From the NCBI RefSeq assembly GCF_026725475.1, contig NZ_CP109965.1, forward strand, positions 2,108,001 to 2,172,000: a stretch of DNA of 64,000 nt. The letters are read 5' to 3'. The position numbers were made by a program, and so were the translations under genes. The notes below the pieces were generated by a model. It was not told the DNA's origin. It searched no databases and saw nothing but the letters and a program-made list of their open reading frames with translations. The stretch is from Catenovulum adriaticum (GTDB lineage Bacteria > Pseudomonadota > Gammaproteobacteria > Enterobacterales > Alteromonadaceae). This document shows, in pieces, positions 36,388 to 44,393 of this stretch (positions within the stretch are counted from its first letter, which is position 1; the number at the start of each line of letters is the position of its first letter).

Positions 36388-37466
36388 TTAATTACCTTTT
36401 TAATCAAACTTACTACAAGGTCGGCATCCTGTTTAGACATATAAAAATGTAAAGGCAAACAAATAATAAACTTTGTTTTTTGCTGAGAAATGACAGTTCC
36501 ATTGTTTTGAACGTGTGCAAATGCACTATCTAAAGAAGGTTTAAAATAAGGCCTAAACTGTATGCCATTGTCATTTAATATCTTGGACACCTTTATAAAA
36601 TTATCCATATTCATTAAATTAACTGGAAAATAAGCACCGTTATAATTAGCATTAGGATGCCATTTAGGTGTTTCAATTAAGGTGTTTGATAAGCCATTTA
36701 AATATGCTCGAAACAACTCAGCCCGATGTTTTAATATGTTATCTACATTATCCAGTAAAGTTAGGCCAACTGCACATTGATATTCATTTAACTTCGCATT
36801 AATTCCAACATCCGTGATTTCACCGTTGTCTAAACCAAAGTTAATAAGTTGTTTTGCTTTTTCGAAATCAGCTTTATGCTTAAAGATAATAGCGCCACCC
36901 TCAACTGTATGGAACACTTTAGTCGCATGAAAACTAAGCGTGCTCGCATCGCCAAAATTGAGTACCGATTGTTCACCTACTTTAATGCCAAATGCATGCG
37001 CAGCATCATATAAAACTTTTGTATTATATTTTTTGGATAAATCACCAAATGCAGAAACATCGCAAGGATTGCCATAAACGTGAGTTGCTACAATTCCATT
37101 TAAAGATGGATCGTTCTGTAATGCAATCTCAGTTGTGTCTGGCGATAGGTTATAGGTTTGAGAGTCAATATCACAAAACTGAGTTTGTATATTTTGCCAC
37201 AACAACGAGCTGGTTGTAGCGACAAAGCTAAACGGGGTGGTTATCGCATTTGAGATACCAAGCACTTTATAAGCGACTTGCAAAGCCAAAGTACCATTAG
37301 AAACAAGTAATAAGTTTCTCACCCCTAAATATTCTTCTAGACGTGACGTTAATTCTTGATGCAATGGGCCAAAATTCGTATACCAACCGCTATCATTGAC
37401 TTGCTCTAGATAACTTGTCAGTTTTTTTAAGTCTGGCGCTACAGGGCTATTTAATGCAATATTCAT
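36384..37466 (-). CDS. DegT/DnrJ-type sugar aminotransferase, VioA-like
   Basis: This 360-aa PLP enzyme of the DegT/DnrJ/EryC1/StrS family shows the aromatic start WYTNFGPLHQELTSRLEEYL, the SNGTLALQVAYKVLG loop, TPFSFVATTSSLLW, DAAHAFGIK (PLP-binding Asp) and the Schiff-base lysine in FHATKVFHTVEGGAI. It follows rfbA directly (2-bp gap). With RfbA and RfbB supplying dTDP-4-keto-6-deoxyglucose and no rfbC or rfbD here, the likely product is dTDP-4-amino-4,6-dideoxyglucose, as for VioA. A 3-aminotransferase role would need an isomerase, which is absent from the window. Confidence 0.83.
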   Translation of the reverse strand: MNIALNSPVAPDLKKLTSYLEQVNDSGWYTNFGPLHQELTSRLEEYLGVRNLLLVSNGTLALQVAYKVLGISNAITTPFSFVATTSSLLWQNIQTQFCDIDSQTYNLSPDTTEIALQNDPSLNGIVATHVYGNPCDVSAFGDLSKKYNTKVLYDAAHAFGIKVGEQSVLNFGDASTLSFHATKVFHTVEGGAIIFKHKADFEKAKQLINFGLDNGEITDVGINAKLNEYQCAVGLTLLDNVDNILKHRAELFRAYLNGLSNTLIETPKWHPNANYNGAYFPVNLMNMDNFIKVSKILNDNGIQFRPYFKPSLDSAFAHVQNNGTVISQQKTKFIICLPLHFYMSKQDADLVVSLIKKVIK

Positions 37467-37468
37467 AT

Positions 37469-38344
37469 TTAGTCTTCAACTAACTCCATCAAATATTGCC
37501 CATAACCATTTTTCAATAATGGTTTCGCTAATTTTTTAATATCGTTTTTATTTAGCCAACCTTGATTAAAAGCTATTTCTTCTAAGCAGGCTATTTTATA
37601 ACCTTGGCGTTTTTCTATGGTTTCTACAAACTGCGCTGCTTCAAGTAAACTCTCGTGTGTACCTGTATCTAGCCACGCAAAACCACGGCCTAACATTTCA
37701 ACGTTTAATTTATTTTGTTTTAAGTACATTTCGTTTAAACAAGTTATTTCTAATTCACCACGATGAGAAGGTTCAACTTGCTTAGCTAACTGAACGACTG
37801 AGTTATCATAAAAATATAACCCAGTAACTGCATAATGAGATTTTGGTTTTGTTGGCTTTTCTTCAATTGAAATTGCTTTTCTATTCTCGTCAAATTCAAC
37901 CACGCCAAAACGTTCAGGGTCTTTTACTTGGTAGCCAAATACAGTTGCACCTTGCCCATTTTTAGCATTTTCTACAGCGTGTTTTAATTTAGGACTAAAA
38001 CCTTGACCATAAAAAATATTATCGCCTAAAACTAAACATACATCGTCATTACCGATAAATTCTTCACCTAAAATAAATGCTTGAGCTAAGCCATCTGGAC
38101 TAGGCTGTACTGTATAGGTTAATTCAATACCAAATTGAGAGCCATCACCTAATAAGCGTTTAAATGAACTACAATCTTCTGGTGTGGTGATAATGAGTAT
38201 TTCACGTATACCTGCTAGCATTAATACCGACAACGGGTAATAAATCATGGGTTTATCATATATGGGTAATAACTGCTTTGAAACACCCATCGTAATAGGG
38301 TAAAGCCTAGTACCTGAACCACCTGCGAGTATTATGCCTTTCAT
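37469..38344 (-). CDS. rfbA: Glucose-1-phosphate thymidylyltransferase
   Basis: This 291-aa enzyme makes dTDP-glucose from glucose-1-phosphate and dTTP. The N-terminus MKGIILAGGSGTRLYPIT and SKQLLPIYDKPMIYYPL are the classical RfbA/RmlA signatures; LGDNIFYGQGF, VEFDENRKAISIEEKP and the C-terminal WLDTGTHESLLEA complete it. Length matches E. coli RmlA (about 290 aa). It sits between rfbB (21-bp gap) and the aminotransferase. Confidence 0.96.
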   Translation of the reverse strand: MKGIILAGGSGTRLYPITMGVSKQLLPIYDKPMIYYPLSVLMLAGIREILIITTPEDCSSFKRLLGDGSQFGIELTYTVQPSPDGLAQAFILGEEFIGNDDVCLVLGDNIFYGQGFSPKLKHAVENAKNGQGATVFGYQVKDPERFGVVEFDENRKAISIEEKPTKPKSHYAVTGLYFYDNSVVQLAKQVEPSHRGELEITCLNEMYLKQNKLNVEMLGRGFAWLDTGTHESLLEAAQFVETIEKRQGYKIACLEEIAFNQGWLNKNDIKKLAKPLLKNGYGQYLMELVED

Positions 38345-38365
38345 AAAATATCCTTGTTATGCTTA

Positions 38366-39469
38366 TTAATTACCAGAACCCAAACGCTCTAACTGATAAT
38401 GGCCTGACAATACATTTTGCCACCAAGTTTCATTTTCCAAATACCAAAGCACTGTTTTACGCAAACCTGTTTCAAAAGTTTCTTTAGGTTGCCAGCCTAA
38501 CTCTTTTTGTATTTTACTTGCATCAATAGCATAACGCATGTCGTGGCCGGGTCTGTCGGCTACAAATGTAATTTGTTCTGCGTACTTTTTAGCTTTTGGC
38601 TTAACCTCATCTAATATTTGGCAGATGGTTTTTACCACTTCGATATTTTGCTTTTCATTATGTCCGCCAATATTGTAGGTTTCTCCTACTTTTCCTTCAG
38701 TGGCAACTAATACTAACGCTTCCGCGTGATCTTCTACGTATAACCAGTCACGAATTTGATTCCCTTTTCCATACACTGGCAATGGTTTTTCTGCTACTGC
38801 ATTTAGGATTACTAGTGGAATCAATTTCTCAGGAAAGTGATAAGGTCCGTAATTGTTTGAACAATTGGTAACAACTGTTGGTAAGCCATAAGTACGCGCC
38901 CAAGCTCTAACTAAATGGTCAGAACTCGCTTTGCTCGCAGAATATGGACTACTTGGGGCATAAGAAGTATCTTCAGTGAAAAGCGGTAAATTTTGAGATT
39001 CACTCTTTTCGCCTTTCCCTTCACCACCAATAAAATCATCTGGATGCTGTAAATCACCATAAACTTCATCTGTTGATATATGGTGAAATTTAAATTTTGC
39101 TTTGGCTTCGACTTCTAAGTTTGCGCAATACGCTCTTGCCTGCTCCAACAAGTTATAGGTGCCAATAATATTGGTTTGCATAAATTCGCCTGGGCCATCT
39201 ATCGATCTGTCTACATGGCTTTCCGCGGCTAAATGCATGATTATATTTGGCTTGTGTTGCTCAAAAACGCGTTTTAATTCTGTTGCATCACAAATGTCAA
39301 CTTGCTCAAAAGCATAACGCTCATTAGTGCTAACACTAGCTAATGATTCTAAATTGCCTGCATAAGTAAGTTTGTCTAGATTAACAACTGAATGGTTAGT
39401 ATTGTTAATGATATGTCTAACAACCGCTGAACCGATAAAACCAGCACCACCTGTAACTAATATTTTCAT
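38366..39469 (-). CDS. rfbB: dTDP-glucose 4,6-dehydratase
   Basis: This 367-aa extended SDR converts dTDP-glucose to dTDP-4-keto-6-deoxyglucose. It has TGGAGFIGSAVVRHI, AAESHVDRSIDGP, HISTDEVYGDL, the catalytic YSASKASSDHLVRAW, NCSNNYGPYHFPEKLIPL and VEDHAEALV, all as in RmlB. An NAD requirement is inferred from the family. It is the second gene of the run, 12 bp after wzz. Confidence 0.96.
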   Translation of the reverse strand: MKILVTGGAGFIGSAVVRHIINNTNHSVVNLDKLTYAGNLESLASVSTNERYAFEQVDICDATELKRVFEQHKPNIIMHLAAESHVDRSIDGPGEFMQTNIIGTYNLLEQARAYCANLEVEAKAKFKFHHISTDEVYGDLQHPDDFIGGEGKGEKSESQNLPLFTEDTSYAPSSPYSASKASSDHLVRAWARTYGLPTVVTNCSNNYGPYHFPEKLIPLVILNAVAEKPLPVYGKGNQIRDWLYVEDHAEALVLVATEGKVGETYNIGGHNEKQNIEVVKTICQILDEVKPKAKKYAEQITFVADRPGHDMRYAIDASKIQKELGWQPKETFETGLRKTVLWYLENETWWQNVLSGHYQLERLGSGN

Positions 39470-39481
39470 CTCAAACTCTTC

Positions 39482-40474
39482 TTATTTTCTGTAGTGTGCG
39501 ATTAGCACATAAACTAAAGAAATTAACCCACCCAAAAATGTTATCAAAATACAAATCAAACCGCGTTTAGGGCCAAATTTTTCTTCTGGATATGTAGCTG
39601 GCACTACCGTTTTAACTAAATACTCATCACTTACCTCGGCAAGCATTAAGGTTTTTGTTTGTGATTCAATCATTTTGTAAAACACCGCTTGCATATCTGT
39701 GATTTGAGTTTCAGAAATTTTATTTGTTAAATAATTAATATTCTTTTTTGCATCTTCCATATCAAGGTGTTGATAAAATATATTCAATTCATTTTTTAAT
39801 ATGTTAACTACTTTCAAGGAAAATTCAGGGGAGATGGAATCATAATTTAATATTAATAAGCCAGACTTAGCTTCAAACTCAGCTGTGATATTGCTTTTGA
39901 ATACTTTGTATGCAGTCCAGCTTTTTGGTTCGAGGGATTCACCCTCCAGATATAACCATTCTCGTGTAGTCGGATCTAATAGGTCTTCGTCATAAATGAA
40001 TTTATGCTCGTCAGGGCTCCAGCTTTCCGCCGCTAAAAGCTCTGGCTTAAAATTGTAATCTGCAATTATTTTTTCTAAAAAAGGTCTACTTTCTAATAAT
40101 GCAAGCGCTTGATCTATCCTAGAGCTTTTACTTCCACCAATATTAACACCTGCTAAAGCCGCTAAACCACCAAGTTGCGAACTCAGTCCACCATTGTTAG
40201 AGCTATCTTCGTTCACCGCAGTGATGCTAGCACGATAAATATTGGGCAATGATAAAGCGTAGATGACGGAGGCGATTGCAAAAACGGCACTGATGGCGAT
40301 GATTTTAAATTTGCCAGCCCAGATAACATTCCAGAGTTCACGGAGATCGATTTCGTCGTCGCCCGGAACGGGCGCAGAAAAGTCAGAATCGAGATTTGAG
40401 ACTTTGGATTTTAGAGCTATGTGATCTAGCTTATCTTCTATATGTTGTAAGCGGTTTTCTAGGTTGTTCGTCAT
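39482..40474 (-). CDS. Wzz-type polysaccharide chain-length regulator
   Basis: This 330-aa inner-membrane protein begins with an unusually long cytoplasmic tail (about 50 residues with coiled-coil potential, NLENRLQHIEDKLDHIAL), followed by the Wzz domain: DLRELWNVIWAGKFKIIA, a first membrane helix, YRASITAV, a periplasmic helical region and a final membrane segment (GLICILITFLGGLISLVYVL) preceded by PATYPEEKFGPKR, the proline-rich motif of the family. No tyrosine kinase domain is attached, so this is the Wzz rather than the Wzc type. It is the first gene of the rfb run. Confidence 0.88.
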   Translation of the reverse strand: MTNNLENRLQHIEDKLDHIALKSKVSNLDSDFSAPVPGDDEIDLRELWNVIWAGKFKIIAISAVFAIASVIYALSLPNIYRASITAVNEDSSNNGGLSSQLGGLAALAGVNIGGSKSSRIDQALALLESRPFLEKIIADYNFKPELLAAESWSPDEHKFIYDEDLLDPTTREWLYLEGESLEPKSWTAYKVFKSNITAEFEAKSGLLILNYDSISPEFSLKVVNILKNELNIFYQHLDMEDAKKNINYLTNKISETQITDMQAVFYKMIESQTKTLMLAEVSDEYLVKTVVPATYPEEKFGPKRGLICILITFLGGLISLVYVLIAHYRK

Positions 40475-40772
40475 GGTTTTAGATTTTAGATTTTAGAATT
40501 TAGATTTTAGAATTGATGCCTAATTTCGGCTTTCATCCTGGTGAAAATTACTTGGGAGCGATATTTTGAAGCAATTTGCGCTTCGTGTTTAATAATCCGC
40601 CAAGCATTTTATTTATTTCTTCCAATTCTTTAATCCATGTTATTCCTTGGTTTCGCTCAATTAAATTGGCTTCGATACCAATATAGAGCTGCGTTATTAC
40701 TTCTGCACTTGAGCCTTTCGCTATATTTAAAAATCTCATGCATTCTTTAATACTATCTCTATCTTCCCCCTC

Positions 40773-40820
40773 GATAACTGCTCCCTGCGTTATTCTACCT
40801 CCTGCATCCATGCAGTCGTC
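40773..40820 (-). repeat. 48-bp two-hairpin element inserted in coding sequence (copy 1)
   Basis: On the plus strand it reads ATAAC-TGCTCCCTGC-GTTAT (first hairpin), TCTACCTC, then CTGCAT-CC-ATGCAG (second hairpin). It splits GCC and GAG codons of the family motif SNIAEG without changing the frame. It matches the elements at 20099, 60061 and 61415 except for compensating changes in the second stem. Confidence 0.88.
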
Positions 40821-40937
40821 GGCTATATTTGAGGGGATTGACAAGGCTGCGCGGGTTATTTAGTCGCGGTAGCCGTAGTTTTTAATTTTTTCGCTGTATT
40901 TGTATAGTTCTACGCTTAGGCGTGAGCTGCGTTTCCT

Positions 40938-40985
40938 TTCGGCAATGTGCTCCTGCATTGCTCTACTACCTAAATCCATGTAGGC
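40938..40985 (-). repeat. 48-bp two-hairpin element inserted in coding sequence (copy 2)
   Basis: On the plus strand GGCAAT-GTGCTCCT-GCATTGC forms the first hairpin, followed by TCTACTAC and an imperfect second hairpin (CCTAAAT-CC-ATGTAGG). It encodes 16 residues in the reading frame (AYMDLGSRAMQEHIAE) between LEV and RKRSS of the four-helix-bundle protein. It is more diverged than copy 1, suggesting an older insertion. Confidence 0.85.
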
Positions 40986-41084
40986 AACCTCTAATTGCTT
41001 AAATTGCATATTGAAATTCCATTTCAAGTTTTTAGATTGTTCTAAAGTCTCAATTCTAAACTCTCAAATCTTTGCCTCTTTAGC

Positions 41085-41240
41085 CTAAATCCTTTTTACT
41101 GTTTGGGTTTTGTCGTCCCATATTACGGCGTATTGGCCGAGTTTTTTCTTTTTGTCTAATGCTTTGGTTACGGCGTTTTGTAGTGCTTGGCCAATAGCTA
41201 AAGCGTTCTCTGATACTTCACTTTTTCGTTCAGTGTTCAT
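41085..41240 (-). CDS. 51-aa small protein paired with the zeta-like ATPase
   Basis: This short gene starts at ATG 41238-41240, overlapping the stop of the zeta-like gene by 4 bp (ATGA), and ends at TAG 41085-41087. The product (MNTERKSEVSENALAIGQAL at the start, then QNAVTKALDKKKKLGQ and YAVIWDDKTQTVKRI) has an amphipathic helix and a short strand-like end. Small proteins of this pattern (helix followed by a V-W-x-D-G-like strand) are, as I recall, often found next to zeta-like ATPases and may be antitoxins; that role is inferred from position. No other product is known to me. Confidence 0.7.
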   Translation of the reverse strand: MNTERKSEVSENALAIGQALQNAVTKALDKKKKLGQYAVIWDDKTQTVKRI

Positions 41241-41809
41241 TTACTCGCCTTCTCTTTCAATAAATCGTAATAATGTCGATTAGCCACTGTTGTTCCTTCT
41301 GTATTTTTATCAAATACTATTTCAGGAAAATTTAAGTGGTTTATATAACAAACACAATTATCTACTTCTTTACTGTAGGCTTCAAATAAGTTTTTTAAGC
41401 TTTTGCTAAAACGTCGTTCTAGTGCGCTTATTGGTATGTTATGACCACCGTGTTTTACTCGTTCTGCAACTCGCTCTTTTGAAAGCTCGACACTGGGTAG
41501 TGCTAAGTATATTAAATCTACATCCCAATTTTGTGCTTTTAATCTTTTTATTAGCTTTAGGTAGTTTTTACCTGCTAAAGTTGTTTCTGCAGCAAAGTTT
41601 TTGTTCTTGTTTATGCAGTTTTCTATTTCTTTGAGCAATAACTTACCTGCTGTTATTAGCTCTTGCTCTGGTGCCAGTGGCGATAAACCAGCAGCTATTA
41701 AATCTGCGTTTATAAAATGCGTGCACTTTACTATATTGGCTAAATATTCTAAAGCAAATGTTGTTTTTCCGGCTCCGTTTGGGCCTGCGATTATCCAACA
41801 TTTAGGCAT
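41237..41809 (-). CDS. Zeta-toxin-like P-loop ATPase/kinase
   Basis: This 190-aa protein has a Walker A motif directly at the N-terminus (IIAGPNGAGKTTFALEYL), then FINADLIAAGLSP, FAAETTLAGKNYL, and an arginine-rich region with RVAERVKHGGHNIP and ERRFSKSLKN. This is the arrangement of the predicted ABC-type ATPase/zeta toxin family (COG4185), some of which phosphorylate UDP-GlcNAc; the GPNGAGKTT loop and ADLIA aspartate are intact. A good AGGA site precedes the ATG by 7 bases. With the overlapping 51-aa gene it forms a probable toxin-antitoxin-like pair. The true substrate is not known. Confidence 0.8.
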   Translation of the reverse strand: MPKCWIIAGPNGAGKTTFALEYLANIVKCTHFINADLIAAGLSPLAPEQELITAGKLLLKEIENCINKNKNFAAETTLAGKNYLKLIKRLKAQNWDVDLIYLALPSVELSKERVAERVKHGGHNIPISALERRFSKSLKNLFEAYSKEVDNCVCYINHLNFPEIVFDKNTEGTTVANRHYYDLLKEKASK

Positions 41810-41821
41810 TTTAGTTCCTTT

Positions 41822-42183
41822 AGTTTAGGTTTTAGATTTTAAATCCTAGCAGCGTAGCGCTCTAGCAACCTAGGTTTCCATCTAGCCTAAATCGTTTTTA
41901 TTCATTTTGGTAAGGGAGTTTCGCTGGCAGGTGCGTGCTTTGCTTTAATCCCTTAAACAATGGTGCGCATTATTCCATAATTGGATTAAGTTTTCATGAC
42001 TTTTTTTGGAATTTGTGTGAAAGCCGTTTAGTTTTTGGGGAAATGGGGTTTTAGGGGCTAGGTTTCTAGGAAACTAGGCGCTAGGTTTTAGGTTTTAGGT
42101 TTTAGGTTTTAGGTTTTAGGTTTTAGGTTTTAGGTTTTAGGTTTTAGGTTTTAGGTTTTAGGTTTTAGGTTTTAGGTTTTACA
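41822..42183. repeat. Intergenic stretch with (TTTTAGG)n tract
   Basis: No gene. The main feature is a run of about 15 TTTTAGG heptamers from 42074 to 42183, preceded by isolated copies of the same heptamer. Such CCTAAAA/TTTTAGG words are scattered at most gene borders of the window, but this is the only long tract. It is expected to be prone to slippage. Confidence 0.85.
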
Positions 42184-43735
42184 GGCAATTGTGGTGCTGG
42201 TTTTGTTTTGTGGTGAGTCATGGTATTTGTGGTGACGGCTGGATTCCTGCCTGCGCAGGAATGACGAGGTGGCACAAGGGATGACGAGGCGTGGAAGCGT
42301 GTGCTATCGGTAATTGCTGATGTGTTGCCTTGAATTTAGAAGCGCGTGCGCAAGCTGCACGCCTACGGTGTTCTAGGCCAGCTTCGCGTCTACGGTGGTT
42401 TGAATCAGAATTGAGATTTTAGAATTGAGATTTCTAGGGGCTAGGTTCTAGGTGTCAAGAGTTTTAAACCTCAAACCTAACGTCTAGAACCTCACACCTT
42501 ATTTGGTGGCTTACGCTCATGCTTCGCTAAACCACCCTACAAATTCACAAAGCCTGTTTACATATTCGTCATACCCGCGAACGACTGAATGGATTCAGGA
42601 GGTAGAATAACGCAGGGAGCAGTTATCGAGGCGGGTATCCCTCTGGCGATTTTGAATCTTGATTGAGTTTTAGGGTTTACAGGCAATTGTGGTGCTGGTT
42701 TTGTTTTGTGGTGAGTCATGGTATTTGTGGTGACGGCTGGATTCCTGCCTGCGCAGGAATGACGAGGTGGCACAAGGGATGACGAGGCGTGGAAGCGTGT
42801 GCTATCGGTAATTGCTGATGTGTTGCCTTGAATTTAGAAGCGCGTGCGCAAGCTGCACGCCTACGGTGTTCTAGGCCAGCTTCGCGTCTACGGTGGTTTG
42901 AATCAGAATTGAGATTTTAGATTTCTAGGGGCTAGGTTCTAGGTGTCAAGAGTTTTAAACCTCAAACCTAACGTCTAGAACCTCGAACCTTCTTGGTGGC
43001 TTACGCTCATGCTTCGCTAAACCACCCTACAAATTCACAAAGCCTGTTTACATATTCGTCATACCCGCGACGGCGGGTATCCCTCTGGCGATTTTGAATC
43101 TTGATTGAGTTTTAGGGTTTACAGGCAATTGTGGGGCTGGTTTTGTTTTGTGGTTGGTCATGGTATTTGTGGTGCTTGCGGGATCCCTGCCTTCGCAGGA
43201 ATGACGTAGTGGCACAAGGGATGACGAGGCGTGGAAGCGTGTGCTATCGGTAATTGCTGATGTGTTGCCTTAAATTTAGAAGCGCGTGTGCTATCGGCAA
43301 TTGCTCCCTGCATTGCTCTACGACCTATATCCTATAGGCCAGCTTCGCGTCTACGGTGGTTTGAATCAGAATTGAGATTTTAGAATTGAGATTTCTAGGG
43401 GCTAGGTTCTAGGTGTCAAGAGTTTTAAACCTCAAACCTAACGTCTAGAACCTCGAACCTTCTTGGTGGCTTACGCTCATGCTTCGCTAAACCACCCTAC
43501 AAATTTACAAAGCCTGTTTACATATTCGTCATACCCGCGACGGCGGGTATCCCTCTGGCGATTTTGAATCTTGATTGAGTTTTAAAATTTACAGGCAAGT
43601 GTGATGCTGGTTTTGTTTTGTGGTTGGTCATGGTATTTGTGGGGCTTGCGGGATCCCTGCCTGCGCAGGAATGACGAGGGGTTGGGGTTTCCCTAGTGCC
43701 TGAATCCTAAAACCTCGAACCTTCATAGTGACTGT
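42181..43735. repeat. Tandem array of ~450-bp composite repeats
   Basis: Three full units and a partial fourth follow each other; the same start (ACAGGCAA) recurs at 42181, 42679, 43121 and 43591. Each unit holds an ATTCCTGC/GCAGGAAT palindrome, an ACGCGA-type palindrome, the GGTGGCTTA/TAAACCACC palindrome and a CCCGC...GCGGG palindrome. The first unit is longer because a 48-bp two-hairpin element fills the last palindrome (42581-42628; the other units are empty). The third unit has a two-hairpin element in the ACGCGA-type palindrome. No coding potential is apparent. Confidence 0.85.
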
Positions 43736-43740
43736 GTATT

Positions 43741-44106
43741 TTAAGTGTTTTGATAATTAAATTTCACACTAGCTACTTTTTGATAAAGTTCTGGTAGCTC
43801 TCGATGAATCGTTTTCCAAACTAATTCATAGTCAATTTTAAAATAGCCATGTGCGAGCGCATTACGCATTTCATATGCAGAACCAAATGGTATATTATTG
43901 TTTTGCTCTGCGAATTCTGGGTAGTGTTTACAAATATTATTACAAGCCTCTCCAACAACCTCAAAATTTCTAACCACTGCGTCTTGATATAGTGAATTTT
44001 CTAAAAATTGAATTTCATCAATTTCTGAGCAATAAGATTCAATATTTTCAATCGCCTTTAAAATATGTTCAAGATAATCTAGTAACCTTTGCTTGTCCCG
44101 ACTCAT
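43741..44106 (-). CDS. hepT: HepT-type (DUF86) toxin RNase
   Basis: This 121-aa helical protein has the HepT active-site motif R-x4-H-x-Y in RNALAHGYF (Arg81, His86, Tyr88). HepT is a HEPN-fold toxin, a ribonuclease or AMPylation target, neutralised by a MntA nucleotidyltransferase that adds AMP to the tyrosine. The MntA gene lies directly upstream and overlaps by 4 bp, the standard arrangement. All key residues are present, so the system looks intact. Its downstream side is a repeat array. Confidence 0.93.
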   Translation of the reverse strand: MSRDKQRLLDYLEHILKAIENIESYCSEIDEIQFLENSLYQDAVVRNFEVVGEACNNICKHYPEFAEQNNNIPFGSAYEMRNALAHGYFKIDYELVWKTIHRELPELYQKVASVKFNYQNT

Positions 44107-44393
44107 AGCGGTTTTGATTCTTCAAGTAATTGAGCGCTTTTATTTTTAGGTACTGAGTTTAACGTCAATACGTCTACGCTTACCCCAAGTAATTTTTTGA
44201 GCTGATATTTTATATGGCCAATATCCATCATTGTTGTGTCAGTTGTTGTTTCAACTAACAAGTCTATGTCGCTCTCTTCTGTATCTGTTCCCCGCGCTAC
44301 AGAACCAAATATTCTAGGGTTTGTTACATGGTATTGCTCAAGAACAAGTTTAATGCGCTCTCTGTTAGTTTTAATCACTTTCGACGGTTTCAT
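44103..44393 (-). CDS. mntA: MntA-type nucleotidyltransferase antitoxin
   Basis: This 96-aa minimal nucleotidyltransferase has the GS-x10-DxD motif (RIFGSVARGTDTEESDIDLL; Gly30-Ser31, Asp42, Asp44) and a third acidic strand in VSVDVLTL. It belongs to the MNT group that AMPylates and inactivates HepT. It is the first gene of the pair, with a GGAGG-containing sequence a few bases ahead of the ATG (44391-44393). The pair forms one transcription unit isolated from the polysaccharide genes. Confidence 0.92.
   Translation of the reverse strand: MKPSKVIKTNRERIKLVLEQYHVTNPRIFGSVARGTDTEESDIDLLVETTTDTTMMDIGHIKYQLKKLLGVSVDVLTLNSVPKNKSAQLLEESKPL

Larger units (their letters stand above)
40548..41009 (-). 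pseudogene. Four-helix-bundle (S23-type) gene with two in-frame 48-bp insertions and a stop
   Basis: Reading from ATG at 41007-41009 (GGAA upstream) gives a protein of the four-helix-bundle/23S-intervening-sequence family: MQFKQLEV at the start, RSSRLSVELYKYSEKIKNYG, then ITRAALSIPSNIA, and KECMRFLNIAKGSSAEVITQ. Between LEV and RKRSS lie 16 extra codons (40938-40985), and between SNIA and EGEDRDS another 16 (40773-40820). Both are copies of the two-hairpin element found across the window, and both keep the frame. A single TAA at 40860-40862 replaces the Gln normally found before ITRAA, so the gene is broken unless read through. Without the insertions the length would be about 121 codons, the family norm. 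Confidence 0.88.

Noticed and set aside
42074..42183. TTTTAGG run as a true telomere or replicon end
   Set aside because: It is internal, followed by more than 20 kb of ordinary chromosomal genes, and lacks the terminal features of linear bacterial replicons.
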